Assembly: GCA_019459485.1 (NCBI GenBank) | Contig: JAIBEZ010000099.1 | Coordinates: 62,001 to 126,000 of the forward strand | Origin: Prolixibacteraceae bacterium | Lineage (GTDB): Bacteria; Bacteroidota; Bacteroidia; Bacteroidales; Prolixibacteraceae | Length of the DNA stretch: 64,000 bases | Direction of reading: 5' to 3' | In this document: piece after piece, positions 36,987 to 45,680 of the stretch | Layout of the letters: the number at the start of each line of letters is the position of its first letter | Numbering within the stretch: position 1 is the first letter of the stretch | Notes under the pieces: generated by a model | Told to the model about the DNA's origin: nothing | The model's input: only the letters and a program-made list of their open reading frames with translations | Database searches by the model: none | Program-made: the position numbers and the translations under genes

Positions 36987-37103
36987 TGTAGGTTGGTTTT
37001 TCGAAGCATCAAAATTAAGAAAAATAGCTTGTTTGCCTTCGTCATAGTTCATCAGTATGTATTGTTTTTTGTACATTGGACGGCAATTATAATTTACCCT
37101 TCA

Positions 37104-37634
37104 ATGATAAAAATTTTTATAGCTTCTAAAAATCCGGTAAAACTGGATGCAGTAGATGAGGGATTGTCTGTTTTTTTGAAACAGGAGGTTACAGTACTTG
37201 GCGGATCGGTTGAAAGCGGTGTTTCCGATCAGCCAATGAGTGATATTGAAACTCTGGTGGGAGCCGAAAGCCGGGTAAAAAATGCACACGATCTTTTTTC
37301 AGGATTCGATTACTATGTTGGAATTGAAGGTGGGGTAGAAGAATCGGAATCAGGATTAATGGCTTTTGCCTGGGTGGTAATCAGCGACGGAACGAAAATT
37401 GGAAAAGCCCGTACAGCCACTTTTACACTTCCGCCACGCGTGGCCGAATTGATTCATCAAGGATACGAACTGGGCGATGCCGACGATATTGTTTTTGAGA
37501 AAATGAATTCGAAGCAGCAAAACGGTGCGGTGGGTCTGCTCACCAACGATGTTATTACGCGCAAAATCCTTTATCAGTCTGCCGTTCAGCTGGCATTTAT
37601 TCCGTTTTTAAATCCTGAATTGTATCCTGGGTGA
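37104..37634 (+). CDS. yjjX: Inosine/xanthosine triphosphatase (YjjX/NTPase family)
   Basis: This 176-aa enzyme hydrolyses non-canonical (d)ITP/XTP to keep them out of nucleic acids. It starts with the typical IFIASKNPVKLDAV motif and contains VESGVSDQPMSD, YVGIEGGVE and a late QQNGAVGLLTNDVITR segment. The ATG at 37104 is chosen over an upstream in-frame ATG that overlaps the divergent GNAT gene. Confidence 0.92.
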   Translation: MIKIFIASKNPVKLDAVDEGLSVFLKQEVTVLGGSVESGVSDQPMSDIETLVGAESRVKNAHDLFSGFDYYVGIEGGVEESESGLMAFAWVVISDGTKIGKARTATFTLPPRVAELIHQGYELGDADDIVFEKMNSKQQNGAVGLLTNDVITRKILYQSAVQLAFIPFLNPELYPG

Positions 37635-37653
37635 TGTGGTTTTTGGCCGCATT

Positions 37654-37998
37654 TTATTGATTCTGCAATTCTTCCCAGTATTCCACTGCACGGCGTGTAT
37701 GAGGAATGACGATGGTTCCGCCCACCAGATTGGCAACAGAAAAGATTTCGAAAACTTCATCAGTAGTAACACCAAGTTCGAAGCATTTTCCCAGATGATA
37801 CTTTACACAATCGTCGCAACGCAACACCATCGACGAAACCAAGCCAAGCATTTCCTTGGTTTTGGTGCTCAATGCTCCTTCCTGGTAGGTCAAAGTATCG
37901 ATACTGTAGATGCGTTTCATCACTTTGTTATCGCTTGCCAAAATCTTTTCGTTCATTTTGGCGCGGTAGCTGTTAAAATCTTCAATTAATTGGCTCAT
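37654..37998 (-). CDS. Carboxymuconolactone decarboxylase/AhpD-like protein
   Basis: This 114-aa helical protein has the CMD-family redox motif as LRCDDCVKYHLGKC, with C-x-x-C followed by His, as in AhpD-type thiol peroxidase adaptors. It also has the typical GVTTDEVFEIFSVANLVGG segment. It probably acts as a hexameric disulphide-reducing or antioxidant protein rather than a decarboxylase. It converges with yjjX 19 nt away. Confidence 0.9.
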   Translation of the reverse strand: MSQLIEDFNSYRAKMNEKILASDNKVMKRIYSIDTLTYQEGALSTKTKEMLGLVSSMVLRCDDCVKYHLGKCFELGVTTDEVFEIFSVANLVGGTIVIPHTRRAVEYWEELQNQ

Positions 37999-38408
37999 AA
38001 TTTAAAGTTCCAAGTTTAAGGTTTCAAGTTCCAAGTTTGTGCTTGTAGCTGAGTTCTGTTTACAAAAATATGCCGGTTACTTTCGGACTTATTCATTTTC
38101 GGGTTTGCAAATTTCACTAATTTTCAGGAATAAGCAAGAGCCAAAAGTTTAAAGCGGGAAGTACCAGTAATCAGAAAAAGGAAACCGTTGATTTTGTTGG
38201 AGTGAGATCAAAAAATTAACATTCAGAAAAAAACCTTTATTTGACACTTTCAATTTAATCGCTTATTCAATGTCTGTTTGCTCTGAGTTTCACCGTCAAA
38301 CATGATTTTGCATTCATTTCATAAAGAATATTACCCAATCGCCGGTTGAAGCCTGTTGAATAGTTGTTCCATTAAAATCTTATATTTGCAAACTCAAAAA
38401 CTGATCGT
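37999..38408. other. Gene-free 410-nt region with a short repeat and promoter
   Basis: No credible coding frame is seen. AAGTTCCAAGTTT occurs twice (38005-38017 and 38026-38038), a simple-repeat motif next to the CMD-gene start. The last part carries the promoter element of the SPOR gene. The middle is A+T-rich with no strong hairpin. Confidence 0.6.
38381..38388 (+). promoter_or_regulatory. -7 promoter element (TATATTTG) of the SPOR-purF operon
   Basis: TATATTTG matches the Bacteroidota -7 consensus and ends 20 nt before the start codon at 38409. The upstream TTG candidates are not well spaced. Confidence 0.5.
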
Positions 38409-38912
38409 ATGAGGTATTTGTGTAGTGTCATCTTATTTCTTGGACTATTGAGCGCGTCGGTTTATGCTCAAACTGATACACTTGGCCTGTACCCTGGAAT
38501 CTCCAGCCAAACCGCAAAAATGGAGGAACTACTTGGAAAATTACCCATCAGGCAAGATCCCCGAATCACTGATCTGCTTGTCAGACATTCCCAAATCAAC
38601 CAGCGCAAACGCGGAACCGATGGTTTTCGTCTCGAAATATTCTTCAGCTCCGGAAGCAAAGCCCGCGAACAGGCAGAACGGGTGCGAAATGATTTTAACT
38701 TCACTTTCCCAAATATTCCTGCTTACCTTATTTTTCAAACACCTAATTTCAAATTGAGGGTTGGTGATTTTCGCAACAAAAGCGAAGCCTTGAAAGCGAA
38801 ATCGACCATCTCGTATAAATACCCGAATGCATTTATTGTAAAAGATGTCATCCGGTTTCCTGAATTATTTCCTGAAAATTTTGAACAAATAGAAGAACCC
38901 GAAGAACAATGA
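38409..38912 (+). CDS. SPOR-domain exported protein
   Basis: This 167-aa protein has a signal peptide (1-20, cleaved near SVYAQT) and a C-terminal SPOR domain (about 75-155: FRLEIFFSSGSKAREQAERV, then KLRVGDFRNKSEALKA). SPOR domains bind denuded peptidoglycan at division sites, so a periplasmic, cell-wall-associated role is likely. Its stop overlaps the start of purF by 4 nt (ATGA), implying translational coupling with a purine-type enzyme. Confidence 0.9.
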   Translation: MRYLCSVILFLGLLSASVYAQTDTLGLYPGISSQTAKMEELLGKLPIRQDPRITDLLVRHSQINQRKRGTDGFRLEIFFSSGSKAREQAERVRNDFNFTFPNIPAYLIFQTPNFKLRVGDFRNKSEALKAKSTISYKYPNAFIVKDVIRFPELFPENFEQIEEPEEQ

Positions 38913-40807
38913 GCGAATTGATTAAGCATGAGTGTGGGATAGCATTGATACGTTTGCGTAAGCCGCTTGAATATTACAAGGAGAAATACGGCACCTGGCA
39001 ATATGGCCTGAACAAACTGTACCTGCTGATGGAGAAGCAACACAATCGCGGTCAGGACGGAGCCGGAATTGTAAATATCAAAATGGAACTTAGTCCGGGT
39101 CAGGAGTACATCAACCGTCATCGGTCGATTGAACCGAACCCGATAAAGAACATCTTCGAAAAAGTTGCGAAGGGAATTAAAAAAGCTGAAAAAAATAAAC
39201 CGGCTGATGCCGATGTTCGCTGGATATATGAAAATGTACCGTTCTCGGGCGAAGTTTACCTCGGGCACCTGCGCTACGGAACTTTTGGCCGCAACAGCAT
39301 TGAGTTTGTACATCCGGTAATGCGCCAGAACAACTGGAAATCGAGAACTTTGGTGATGGCCGGAAATTTTAACCTGACCAATACCGACGAACTTTTTGAA
39401 AGATTGATTGCTTTAGGGCAACATCCAAAAGCTTATACCGATACAGTAACTGTTCTTGAAAAAGTCGGTCATTTTTTGGACGAAGAGAACCAGTTGCATT
39501 TCAGACAATACAAAAATACAGGATATTCGAACCGTGAAATTTCACCGCTAATTGAGACAAATCTCGATGTGCAAAAAGTACTTGAAAATGCCAGCAAAGA
39601 TTGGGACGGCGGATATGCCATCGCCGGAATGTTCGGGCACGGCGATGCTTTTGTGATGCGCGATCCGTCCGGAATCCGTCCGGCATTTTATTACTACGAC
39701 GACGAAATCGTGGTAGTAGCATCTGAACGTCCTGTAATTCAGACCGTAATGAATGTGAAAGCAGAAAGTGTCAATGAAATAAAACCCGGCGATGCTTTGA
39801 TCATCAAAAAAGATGGTTCGGTTTCAAGTAAAATGATCCGCGTGCCTCACACCCGCAGGTCGTGTTCGTTCGAGCGCATCTATTTTTCACGCGGAAGCGA
39901 CAAAGACATTTATCAGGAACGTAAAAAACTGGGCAATTTGCTTTCGCCTGCCATCCTGAAGTCGATTGACTACGATATTGAAAATACTGTATTTTCCTTT
40001 ATCCCAAATACTTCTGAAACGGCTTTCTACGGGCTTGTTCAGGGTGTGCGGCAATATTGTGTCGACTGGAAAATCAAAGAACTGAAAGAGCGCAACGGCA
40101 GCATCACCTATGAAGAAATGGTGGCAGTACTTTCGGTGGAACCACGCGTTGAAAAACTTGCCATTAAAGATGTCAAACTGCGCACTTTTATTGCCGACGA
40201 TGCCAGCCGCGACGACCTTGTTGCCCACGTTTACGACGTTACTTACGGAATTATTAAGGAAAATACAGATACGCTGGTTATTATCGACGATTCGATTGTT
40301 CGCGGAACAACACTGAAAAAAAGTATCCTGAAAATACTTGATCGGCTGAACCCGAAGAAAATCATCGTGGTTTCGTCGGCTCCACAGATTCGCTATCCCG
40401 ATTGTTACGGCATCGACATGGCTGTGCTCGAAAAATTCATCGCTTTTACCGCAACCATTGAGTTACTGAAAGACACCGATCAGCAACAAGTCATTGATGA
40501 TGTTTACCGCAAATGCAAAGAACAGCAGAACTTGCCCAAGGAAGAGATTGTCAATTACGTGAAGGAAATTTACAAACCGTTTAAGGCAGAAGAAGTCTCG
40601 GCCAAAATTGCAGAAATGCTGAAACCGGAAGACTGCAAAGCGGAGGTCGAAATCATTTATCAGACCATCGAGAATCTGCATGTTGCCTGTCCCAACGATA
40701 CCGGCGACTGGTATTTCACAGGAAATTACCCAACTCCCGGCGGAAACAAGGTGGTCAACACGTCGTTTATCAACTATATTGAAGGGATAGAAGGAAGAGC
40801 ATATTAG
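38909..40807 (+). CDS. purF: Amidophosphoribosyltransferase (PurF-type), long form
   Basis: This 632-aa protein is a class II glutamine amidotransferase joined to a type I phosphoribosyltransferase. The nucleophilic Cys9 follows a short N-terminal leader in HECGIALIRL; the glutaminase part continues with KQHNRGQDGAG, LGHLRYGTFG and DPSGIRPAFYY. The PRPP loop is VIIDDSIVRGTT (about residues 457-468). PurF makes 5-phosphoribosylamine from PRPP and glutamine. The protein is longer than the usual 470-510 aa, with inserts and a C-terminal extension (GDWYFTGNYPTPGG). It may be a lineage-specific form with altered regulation. Confidence 0.88.
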   Translation: MSELIKHECGIALIRLRKPLEYYKEKYGTWQYGLNKLYLLMEKQHNRGQDGAGIVNIKMELSPGQEYINRHRSIEPNPIKNIFEKVAKGIKKAEKNKPADADVRWIYENVPFSGEVYLGHLRYGTFGRNSIEFVHPVMRQNNWKSRTLVMAGNFNLTNTDELFERLIALGQHPKAYTDTVTVLEKVGHFLDEENQLHFRQYKNTGYSNREISPLIETNLDVQKVLENASKDWDGGYAIAGMFGHGDAFVMRDPSGIRPAFYYYDDEIVVVASERPVIQTVMNVKAESVNEIKPGDALIIKKDGSVSSKMIRVPHTRRSCSFERIYFSRGSDKDIYQERKKLGNLLSPAILKSIDYDIENTVFSFIPNTSETAFYGLVQGVRQYCVDWKIKELKERNGSITYEEMVAVLSVEPRVEKLAIKDVKLRTFIADDASRDDLVAHVYDVTYGIIKENTDTLVIIDDSIVRGTTLKKSILKILDRLNPKKIIVVSSAPQIRYPDCYGIDMAVLEKFIAFTATIELLKDTDQQQVIDDVYRKCKEQQNLPKEEIVNYVKEIYKPFKAEEVSAKIAEMLKPEDCKAEVEIIYQTIENLHVACPNDTGDWYFTGNYPTPGGNKVVNTSFINYIEGIEGRAY

Positions 40808-40898
40808 CGTTCAAAGTTGTGATTTGTTAAGAATCGTTGTCTAAATCCGCAATGTATTGAGCTTATCGAAACTTCGAAGGTAAAAAATGCAATATCAG

Positions 40899-40939
40899 AA
40901 AGGGATTTCATCTTTAAATATAGATGAAATCCCTTTTTT
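40899..40939 (+). terminator. Rho-independent terminator after purF
   Basis: AAAGGGATTTCATCT (40899-40913) pairs perfectly with AGATGAAATCCCTTT (40922-40936) around an 8-nt loop; the T-run extends to 40939. Confidence 0.9.
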
Positions 40940-41265
40940 CAATTTATTGAAGTCAATCAAAGCATCAAAATATTTGGCTGCAATAACACTTCCGGTTTTT
41001 ATTACTGTCGAATTTAAATTTCAGCCATCTATCGCAAATCACTAAAAATATAAAATATTCAGAAAATAGAAAAAAGCTGAATATTTACACGTAATTTCAA
41101 AATTACCGTGCATATATTAAGGTTATTTCTGAATTAATTGTAAATATTTTATCAGATGCCTGTATTTTTATATGTGTGTTTCGTTTTTTGTATATTTTTG
41201 CTACGTAATTATTTCAGAAAAAAATAGACATTAACAAAAACATAAACGATTAAATTTTTAAAATT
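40940..41265 (+). promoter_or_regulatory. glnN upstream region with two inverted repeats and a -7 element
   Basis: This A+T-rich 326-nt stretch has no coding frame. AAATATTCAG (41053-41062) and CTGAATATTT (41077-41086) form a perfect 10-nt inverted repeat. CACGTAATTT (41088-41097) and AAATTACCGTG (41100-41110) form another, with one bulged base. TATTTTTG at 41193-41200 fits the Bacteroidota -7 element and would give a leader of about 55-60 nt. The repeats lie upstream of it, as operator sites might. Nitrogen control is inference. Confidence 0.5.
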
Positions 41266-43455
41266 ATGGCACAATTCAGATTTAGAGCTCTTGAAGAAGT
41301 TCTTACAAGAAAACCGGTAGAAGTTAAACGACAGGAGAACCTTGTTTCTGACTTTTATGGTATGAATGTTTTCGATCGGCCAAAAATGAAGAAATACTTG
41401 TCGAAGGAAGCATACAAGTCAGTAATTGATGCAGTTGACAATGGAACTCCAATTGATCGCAAAATGGCCGATCAGGTTGCGCAGGGAATGAAATCGTGGG
41501 CGTTGGAAAACGGAGCCACACACATTACCCACTGGTTTCATCCGTTGACCGACGGCACCGCTGAAAAACATGATGCATTTGTTGTTCATGGTGAAAACGG
41601 CGGCGTTGTTGAAACATTATCAGGAACAATGCTATCGCAGCAGGAGCCAGATGCTTCTTCTTTCCCAAGCGGGGGTATCCGTCAGACTTTCGAGGCACGT
41701 GGTTATACCGCATGGGATCCATCTTCACCCGCCTTCATTGTCGACAATACATTGACAATTCCAACAATATTTATTTCATATACCGGCGAGGCGCTTGATT
41801 ATAAAACTCCATTGTTAAGGGCAATTGCTGCTGTTGACAAAGCGGCTACCGATGTTTGCCAGATGTTCGATAAAAATGTTTCGAAAGTAAATGCAAACCT
41901 TGGATGGGAACAGGAATACTTTTTGGTTGACGAAGCTTTGTTCATGGCCCGTCCCGACCTGATGCTGACCGGACGCACTCTGATGGGTCACTCTGCTTCG
42001 AAAGATCAGCAGTTGGACGATCATTATTTCAGTTCAATTCCAACCCGTGTTTTCCGTTTCATGGAAGATCTGGAAAATGAAGCATTCAAATTGGGTATTC
42101 CGGTAAAAACCCGTCACAACGAGGTTGCTCCTAACCAATTCGAACTTGCCCCCATTTACGAAGAATTGAATCTGGCCAACGATCACAACCAGATGATCAT
42201 GGATTTGATGAAAAAAATTGCCCGTCGTCACAATTTTGCAGTTCTTTTTCACGAAAAACCATTTGCCGGAATCAACGGTTCAGGAAAACACAACAACTGG
42301 TCATTATCAACCGATACCGGCGTAAACTTGTTTTCCCCAGGGAAAAACCCAAAATCGAATTTACAGTTCCTGACTTTCGTAATCAACACACTGAAAGCAT
42401 TGTACGTAAACCAGGATATGTTGCGTGCCAGTATTCTTACAGCTCCAAACACACACCGTTTGGGCGCAAACGAAGCTCCACCTGCAATCATTTCGGCTTT
42501 CCTTGGTACTGAAATCTCAAAGATGCTCGATTTGATGGAAGTCGCTGTTGTTGACCGCAAAATGACTCCGGACGAAAAAACAGCTTTGAAATTAAATATC
42601 GGTCGAATTCCTGAAATTATTCTTGACAACACCGACCGTAACCGGACTTCACCATTTGCATTTACAGGAAACCGTTTCGAATTCCGCGCCGTGGGTTCAT
42701 CAGCAAACTGCGCTTCTGCAATGATTGCACTGAATACTGCCGTTGCCGATCAGCTTGCTAAATTCAAAATTGAAGTTGACGCATTGGTTGAAGGTGGTGT
42801 TAAGAAAGACGAAGCCATCTTCCAGGTATTGAAAAAACTTATCATCGAATCAAAACCAATCCGATTTGACGGCAACGGTTATAGCGAGGAATGGAGAATT
42901 GAAGCTGCCCGTCGTGGTTTGACCAATATTACCAGCGTGCCAACTGCATTGGAAGCTTTGCACGATAAACGTGTAATTGAAATGTATGGTAAAGCCGGTG
43001 TTTTAACTCCACGCGAAATTGAAGGCCGTGTCGAGGTAGAACTTGAAAAATACACCAAGAAAATTCAGATCGAATCACGCGTTTTGGGTGATTTGGCAAT
43101 CAACCACATTGTGCCAACAGCCATTCAGTACCAATCAATGCTGCTTGAAAATGTTAAAAACCTGAAGATCGTTTTTGACGACGAAGAATACAAATCACTG
43201 GCTGAAGGCCGTCTTGAACTGATCAGGGAAATTGGTGGTCATGTTTCATCTATCAAAGCCAAAGTGAAAGAGATGATTGAAGCCCGTAAAGTTGCCAATA
43301 TCATTGAAACTGAAAAGGAAAAAACTTATGCCTACGAAAAAAGCGTGAGACCTTATCTGGATGATATTCGTTATCACATTGACAAGCTCGAACTGATTGT
43401 TGATAATGAACTTTGGCCATTGCCAAAATACAGGGAATTACTATTCGTTAAATAG
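41266..43455 (+). CDS. glnN: Type III glutamine synthetase (GSIII)
   Basis: This 729-aa enzyme makes glutamine from glutamate, ammonia and ATP; GSIII forms dodecamers and is the main form in Bacteroidota. It has the GSIII N-terminal signature (FGMNVFDRP appears as FYGMNVFDRPKMKKYL), the metal- and substrate-binding GWEQEYFLVD, NQFELAPIYEE, FAGINGSGKHNNWSL and the GSIII-specific C-terminal region. Length matches the family. It should assimilate the ammonium produced by the nitrate cluster about 5 kb downstream. It has its own terminator. Confidence 0.97.
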   Translation: MAQFRFRALEEVLTRKPVEVKRQENLVSDFYGMNVFDRPKMKKYLSKEAYKSVIDAVDNGTPIDRKMADQVAQGMKSWALENGATHITHWFHPLTDGTAEKHDAFVVHGENGGVVETLSGTMLSQQEPDASSFPSGGIRQTFEARGYTAWDPSSPAFIVDNTLTIPTIFISYTGEALDYKTPLLRAIAAVDKAATDVCQMFDKNVSKVNANLGWEQEYFLVDEALFMARPDLMLTGRTLMGHSASKDQQLDDHYFSSIPTRVFRFMEDLENEAFKLGIPVKTRHNEVAPNQFELAPIYEELNLANDHNQMIMDLMKKIARRHNFAVLFHEKPFAGINGSGKHNNWSLSTDTGVNLFSPGKNPKSNLQFLTFVINTLKALYVNQDMLRASILTAPNTHRLGANEAPPAIISAFLGTEISKMLDLMEVAVVDRKMTPDEKTALKLNIGRIPEIILDNTDRNRTSPFAFTGNRFEFRAVGSSANCASAMIALNTAVADQLAKFKIEVDALVEGGVKKDEAIFQVLKKLIIESKPIRFDGNGYSEEWRIEAARRGLTNITSVPTALEALHDKRVIEMYGKAGVLTPREIEGRVEVELEKYTKKIQIESRVLGDLAINHIVPTAIQYQSMLLENVKNLKIVFDDEEYKSLAEGRLELIREIGGHVSSIKAKVKEMIEARKVANIIETEKEKTYAYEKSVRPYLDDIRYHIDKLELIVDNELWPLPKYRELLFVK

Positions 43456-43476
43456 TTATTCCAAACTGATAAATTT

Positions 43477-43508
43477 AAAGGCTTCCAAACATTACGGAAG
43501 CCTTTTTT
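43477..43508 (+). terminator. Rho-independent terminator after glnN
   Basis: AAAGGCTTCC (43477-43486) pairs with GGAAGCCTTT (43496-43505), followed by T residues to 43508. Confidence 0.88.
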
Positions 43509-43612
43509 ATTTCCTGAATTATCCACCTTCGCCCAATCCTGCAATTTTTCATCGTCAATTCCGTTTCCCTTCAACCGAAAAGAGTAATTTCGGACTTTCT
43601 TAGTCTTTATAA

Positions 43613-45580
43613 ATGAAAATTAAATTCCTGTTATTGATTGCAGTCGCACTTTTGGGTTCGGCTTGTTCGGTAAACAAACTGATTTCGGATGCGGATGCTT
43701 CTTTTTCAAGGAAAGAATTTTTCGATGCTGCGGAAAAATTTAGGCTGGCCAATGAAAAAGTTAAAGACAAAACAATCAAATCCGCACTGTATTTCAAGCT
43801 TGCCGAAAGTTACCGTCAATCGGGCGATTACACAAAAGCGGCTGTTTGGTACCGGAATGCAATTCGTTCAGGATACAAAGATCCGACACTTGAAATACGA
43901 CACGCCGATGCTTTGCGTGGCGCCGGAAAGCCTGAGGAGGCCAAACTTATTTATGAAACCGAACTGAAGAAGGATCCCAAAAACACACAGGCCATCAATG
44001 GAATCGAATCCATTCGCCGAATTCAGGAATGGAAAGAAACTCCTGAGCTTTACATCGTTGAAAACCTTAAAACAGTCAATTCAGTAGCCAACGATATTGC
44101 CGTTCAAATCAATCCTGAATCAGAAAAGTCCATCTTTATAAAATCGTCGCGCGAAGAAGTTCCAGACAAAAAGATCAATCCGGTTACCGGACAAAAATTC
44201 GCTGATTTTTTCCAATCAGTTTACGATACCGTCAAAAAGCGATGGACACTTCCTGAACTTTTAAAAGAACCCATTACCCTGAATTCAACCGAAGACGAAT
44301 TATTCCTGAATTTTAGTCCGTCAAAAGAACTGATTGTTTTCTCAAGATCAGTTTCAAATCCAACTCAACGGGCAGCAAGCCAATTGCTTTTTATTCAGAA
44401 ACAAAACGGGCAGTGGACAAGCCCTATACCACTGAATTTTACCGCCGATGGTGCCAACTATCTTCAACCAATGATAACAGAAAACGGCAAAACACTTTGG
44501 TTCGCATCTGACCGGTCCGGAGGTTTTGGCGGATTTGATATCTGGAAATCAGAAATAAATGAACCAGGCATTTTTTCCGAACCAATCAATGCGGGCGCTG
44601 AAATCAATACTCCGGGTGACGAATTGTATCCTTTCGAAAAACCCAATGGCTACTTCTATTTCTCCTCCGATTTTCATCCGGGGTTGGGCGGATTCGACAT
44701 TTTTCAGGCGCAAAAATCAGGTGGGAAATGGCAAATTGAGCAACTTCCCCCGCCAGTAAACTCAGTCGGCGACGATTTGTCCATTCAGTTTTCCGGTAAC
44801 CTTGAAAAAGGTTTTTTTACCTCAAATAGAAAAGGCAGCCGCGGGACAGACATTTATTCCTTCTTTCTTCCGCCAAAATTATTTCAGTGTTTTGGTAAAA
44901 TTCACGACAGCGAAACCGACTCAATCCTTCCTGATGTAAACATCCGGATTGTTGGTTCTGATGGCAGTTCTCAGAAAATCAGATCGGTAAACGGCAGGTT
45001 TCAGGCCAGTTTAAATCCTGAAAGCGATTATGCAATTGTGGTTTTTGCCAACGGCTATCTCAATGCTCAGGCAAAAGTATCAACGCGCGGCCTTCGCGAA
45101 GCCAAAGAGTTTGAGGTCGATATCAAACCAATTCCAACCAACAAACCCATCCGGATCGATAACATCAACTACGAATTGGGGAAATGGGACTTGCTTCCGC
45201 AGGCAAAAGCTTCGCTCGACAAGTTGGTTGAACTTCTGAAATTAAATCCGGAGGCGATCATAGAACTGTCTGCCCACACAGATGATATTGGCGATGAGAA
45301 ATTTAACCTTGAACTCTCCGAAAAACGTGCAGCATCGGTGGCGCAATACCTTACAGGAAAGGGTATTCAGGATAAAAACCTGAAAGCCAAAGGTTACGGC
45401 GAATCGGTGCCGCTGAAGATAAATGCAAAACTTGCCCGGCAATACGAATTTTTAAATGAAGGCGATGTCTTAGATTCAGGCACGATTGAAAAAATCGGGA
45501 GCGATAACCTGAAAGAACTGGCTCGCGGACTAAACCGGCGAACCGAATTCAAAGTAATTAATACCGTCGCGGTAAAATAA
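43613..45580 (+). CDS. OmpA-family lipoprotein with TPR and WD40-like (PD40) repeats, copy 1
   Basis: This 655-aa protein begins with a lipoprotein signal (ALLGSACSVNK, lipid Cys at residue 19). TPR repeats follow (about 25-130: ALYFKLAESYRQSGDYTKAAVWYRNAI), then PD40 beta-propeller repeats (about 170-420, with LWFASDRSGGFGGFDIW), a carboxypeptidase-regulatory-like domain (about 425-505) and a C-terminal OmpA peptidoglycan-binding domain (INYELGKWDLLPQAK, then SAHTDDIGDEKFNLELSEKRA). It should anchor the outer membrane to peptidoglycan. The next gene is a paralogue of the same domain order. Relatives of this layout occur near type IX secretion or gliding genes; no such gene is seen here. Confidence 0.9.
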   Translation: MKIKFLLLIAVALLGSACSVNKLISDADASFSRKEFFDAAEKFRLANEKVKDKTIKSALYFKLAESYRQSGDYTKAAVWYRNAIRSGYKDPTLEIRHADALRGAGKPEEAKLIYETELKKDPKNTQAINGIESIRRIQEWKETPELYIVENLKTVNSVANDIAVQINPESEKSIFIKSSREEVPDKKINPVTGQKFADFFQSVYDTVKKRWTLPELLKEPITLNSTEDELFLNFSPSKELIVFSRSVSNPTQRAASQLLFIQKQNGQWTSPIPLNFTADGANYLQPMITENGKTLWFASDRSGGFGGFDIWKSEINEPGIFSEPINAGAEINTPGDELYPFEKPNGYFYFSSDFHPGLGGFDIFQAQKSGGKWQIEQLPPPVNSVGDDLSIQFSGNLEKGFFTSNRKGSRGTDIYSFFLPPKLFQCFGKIHDSETDSILPDVNIRIVGSDGSSQKIRSVNGRFQASLNPESDYAIVVFANGYLNAQAKVSTRGLREAKEFEVDIKPIPTNKPIRIDNINYELGKWDLLPQAKASLDKLVELLKLNPEAIIELSAHTDDIGDEKFNLELSEKRAASVAQYLTGKGIQDKNLKAKGYGESVPLKINAKLARQYEFLNEGDVLDSGTIEKIGSDNLKELARGLNRRTEFKVINTVAVK

Positions 45581-45680
45581 TTGGTTATTTATACGATCTC
45601 CGATACTTTAAATAAACCTTTTCCGTTTTTCAGAATGGATTTAAATTGGTTACTTTTACCCCGAAACGTCATAATTTAAA

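Noticed and set aside
36900-37103. 68-residue extension of YjjX
   Set aside because: The family starts at the IFIASKNPVK motif; the extension overlaps the divergent GNAT gene.
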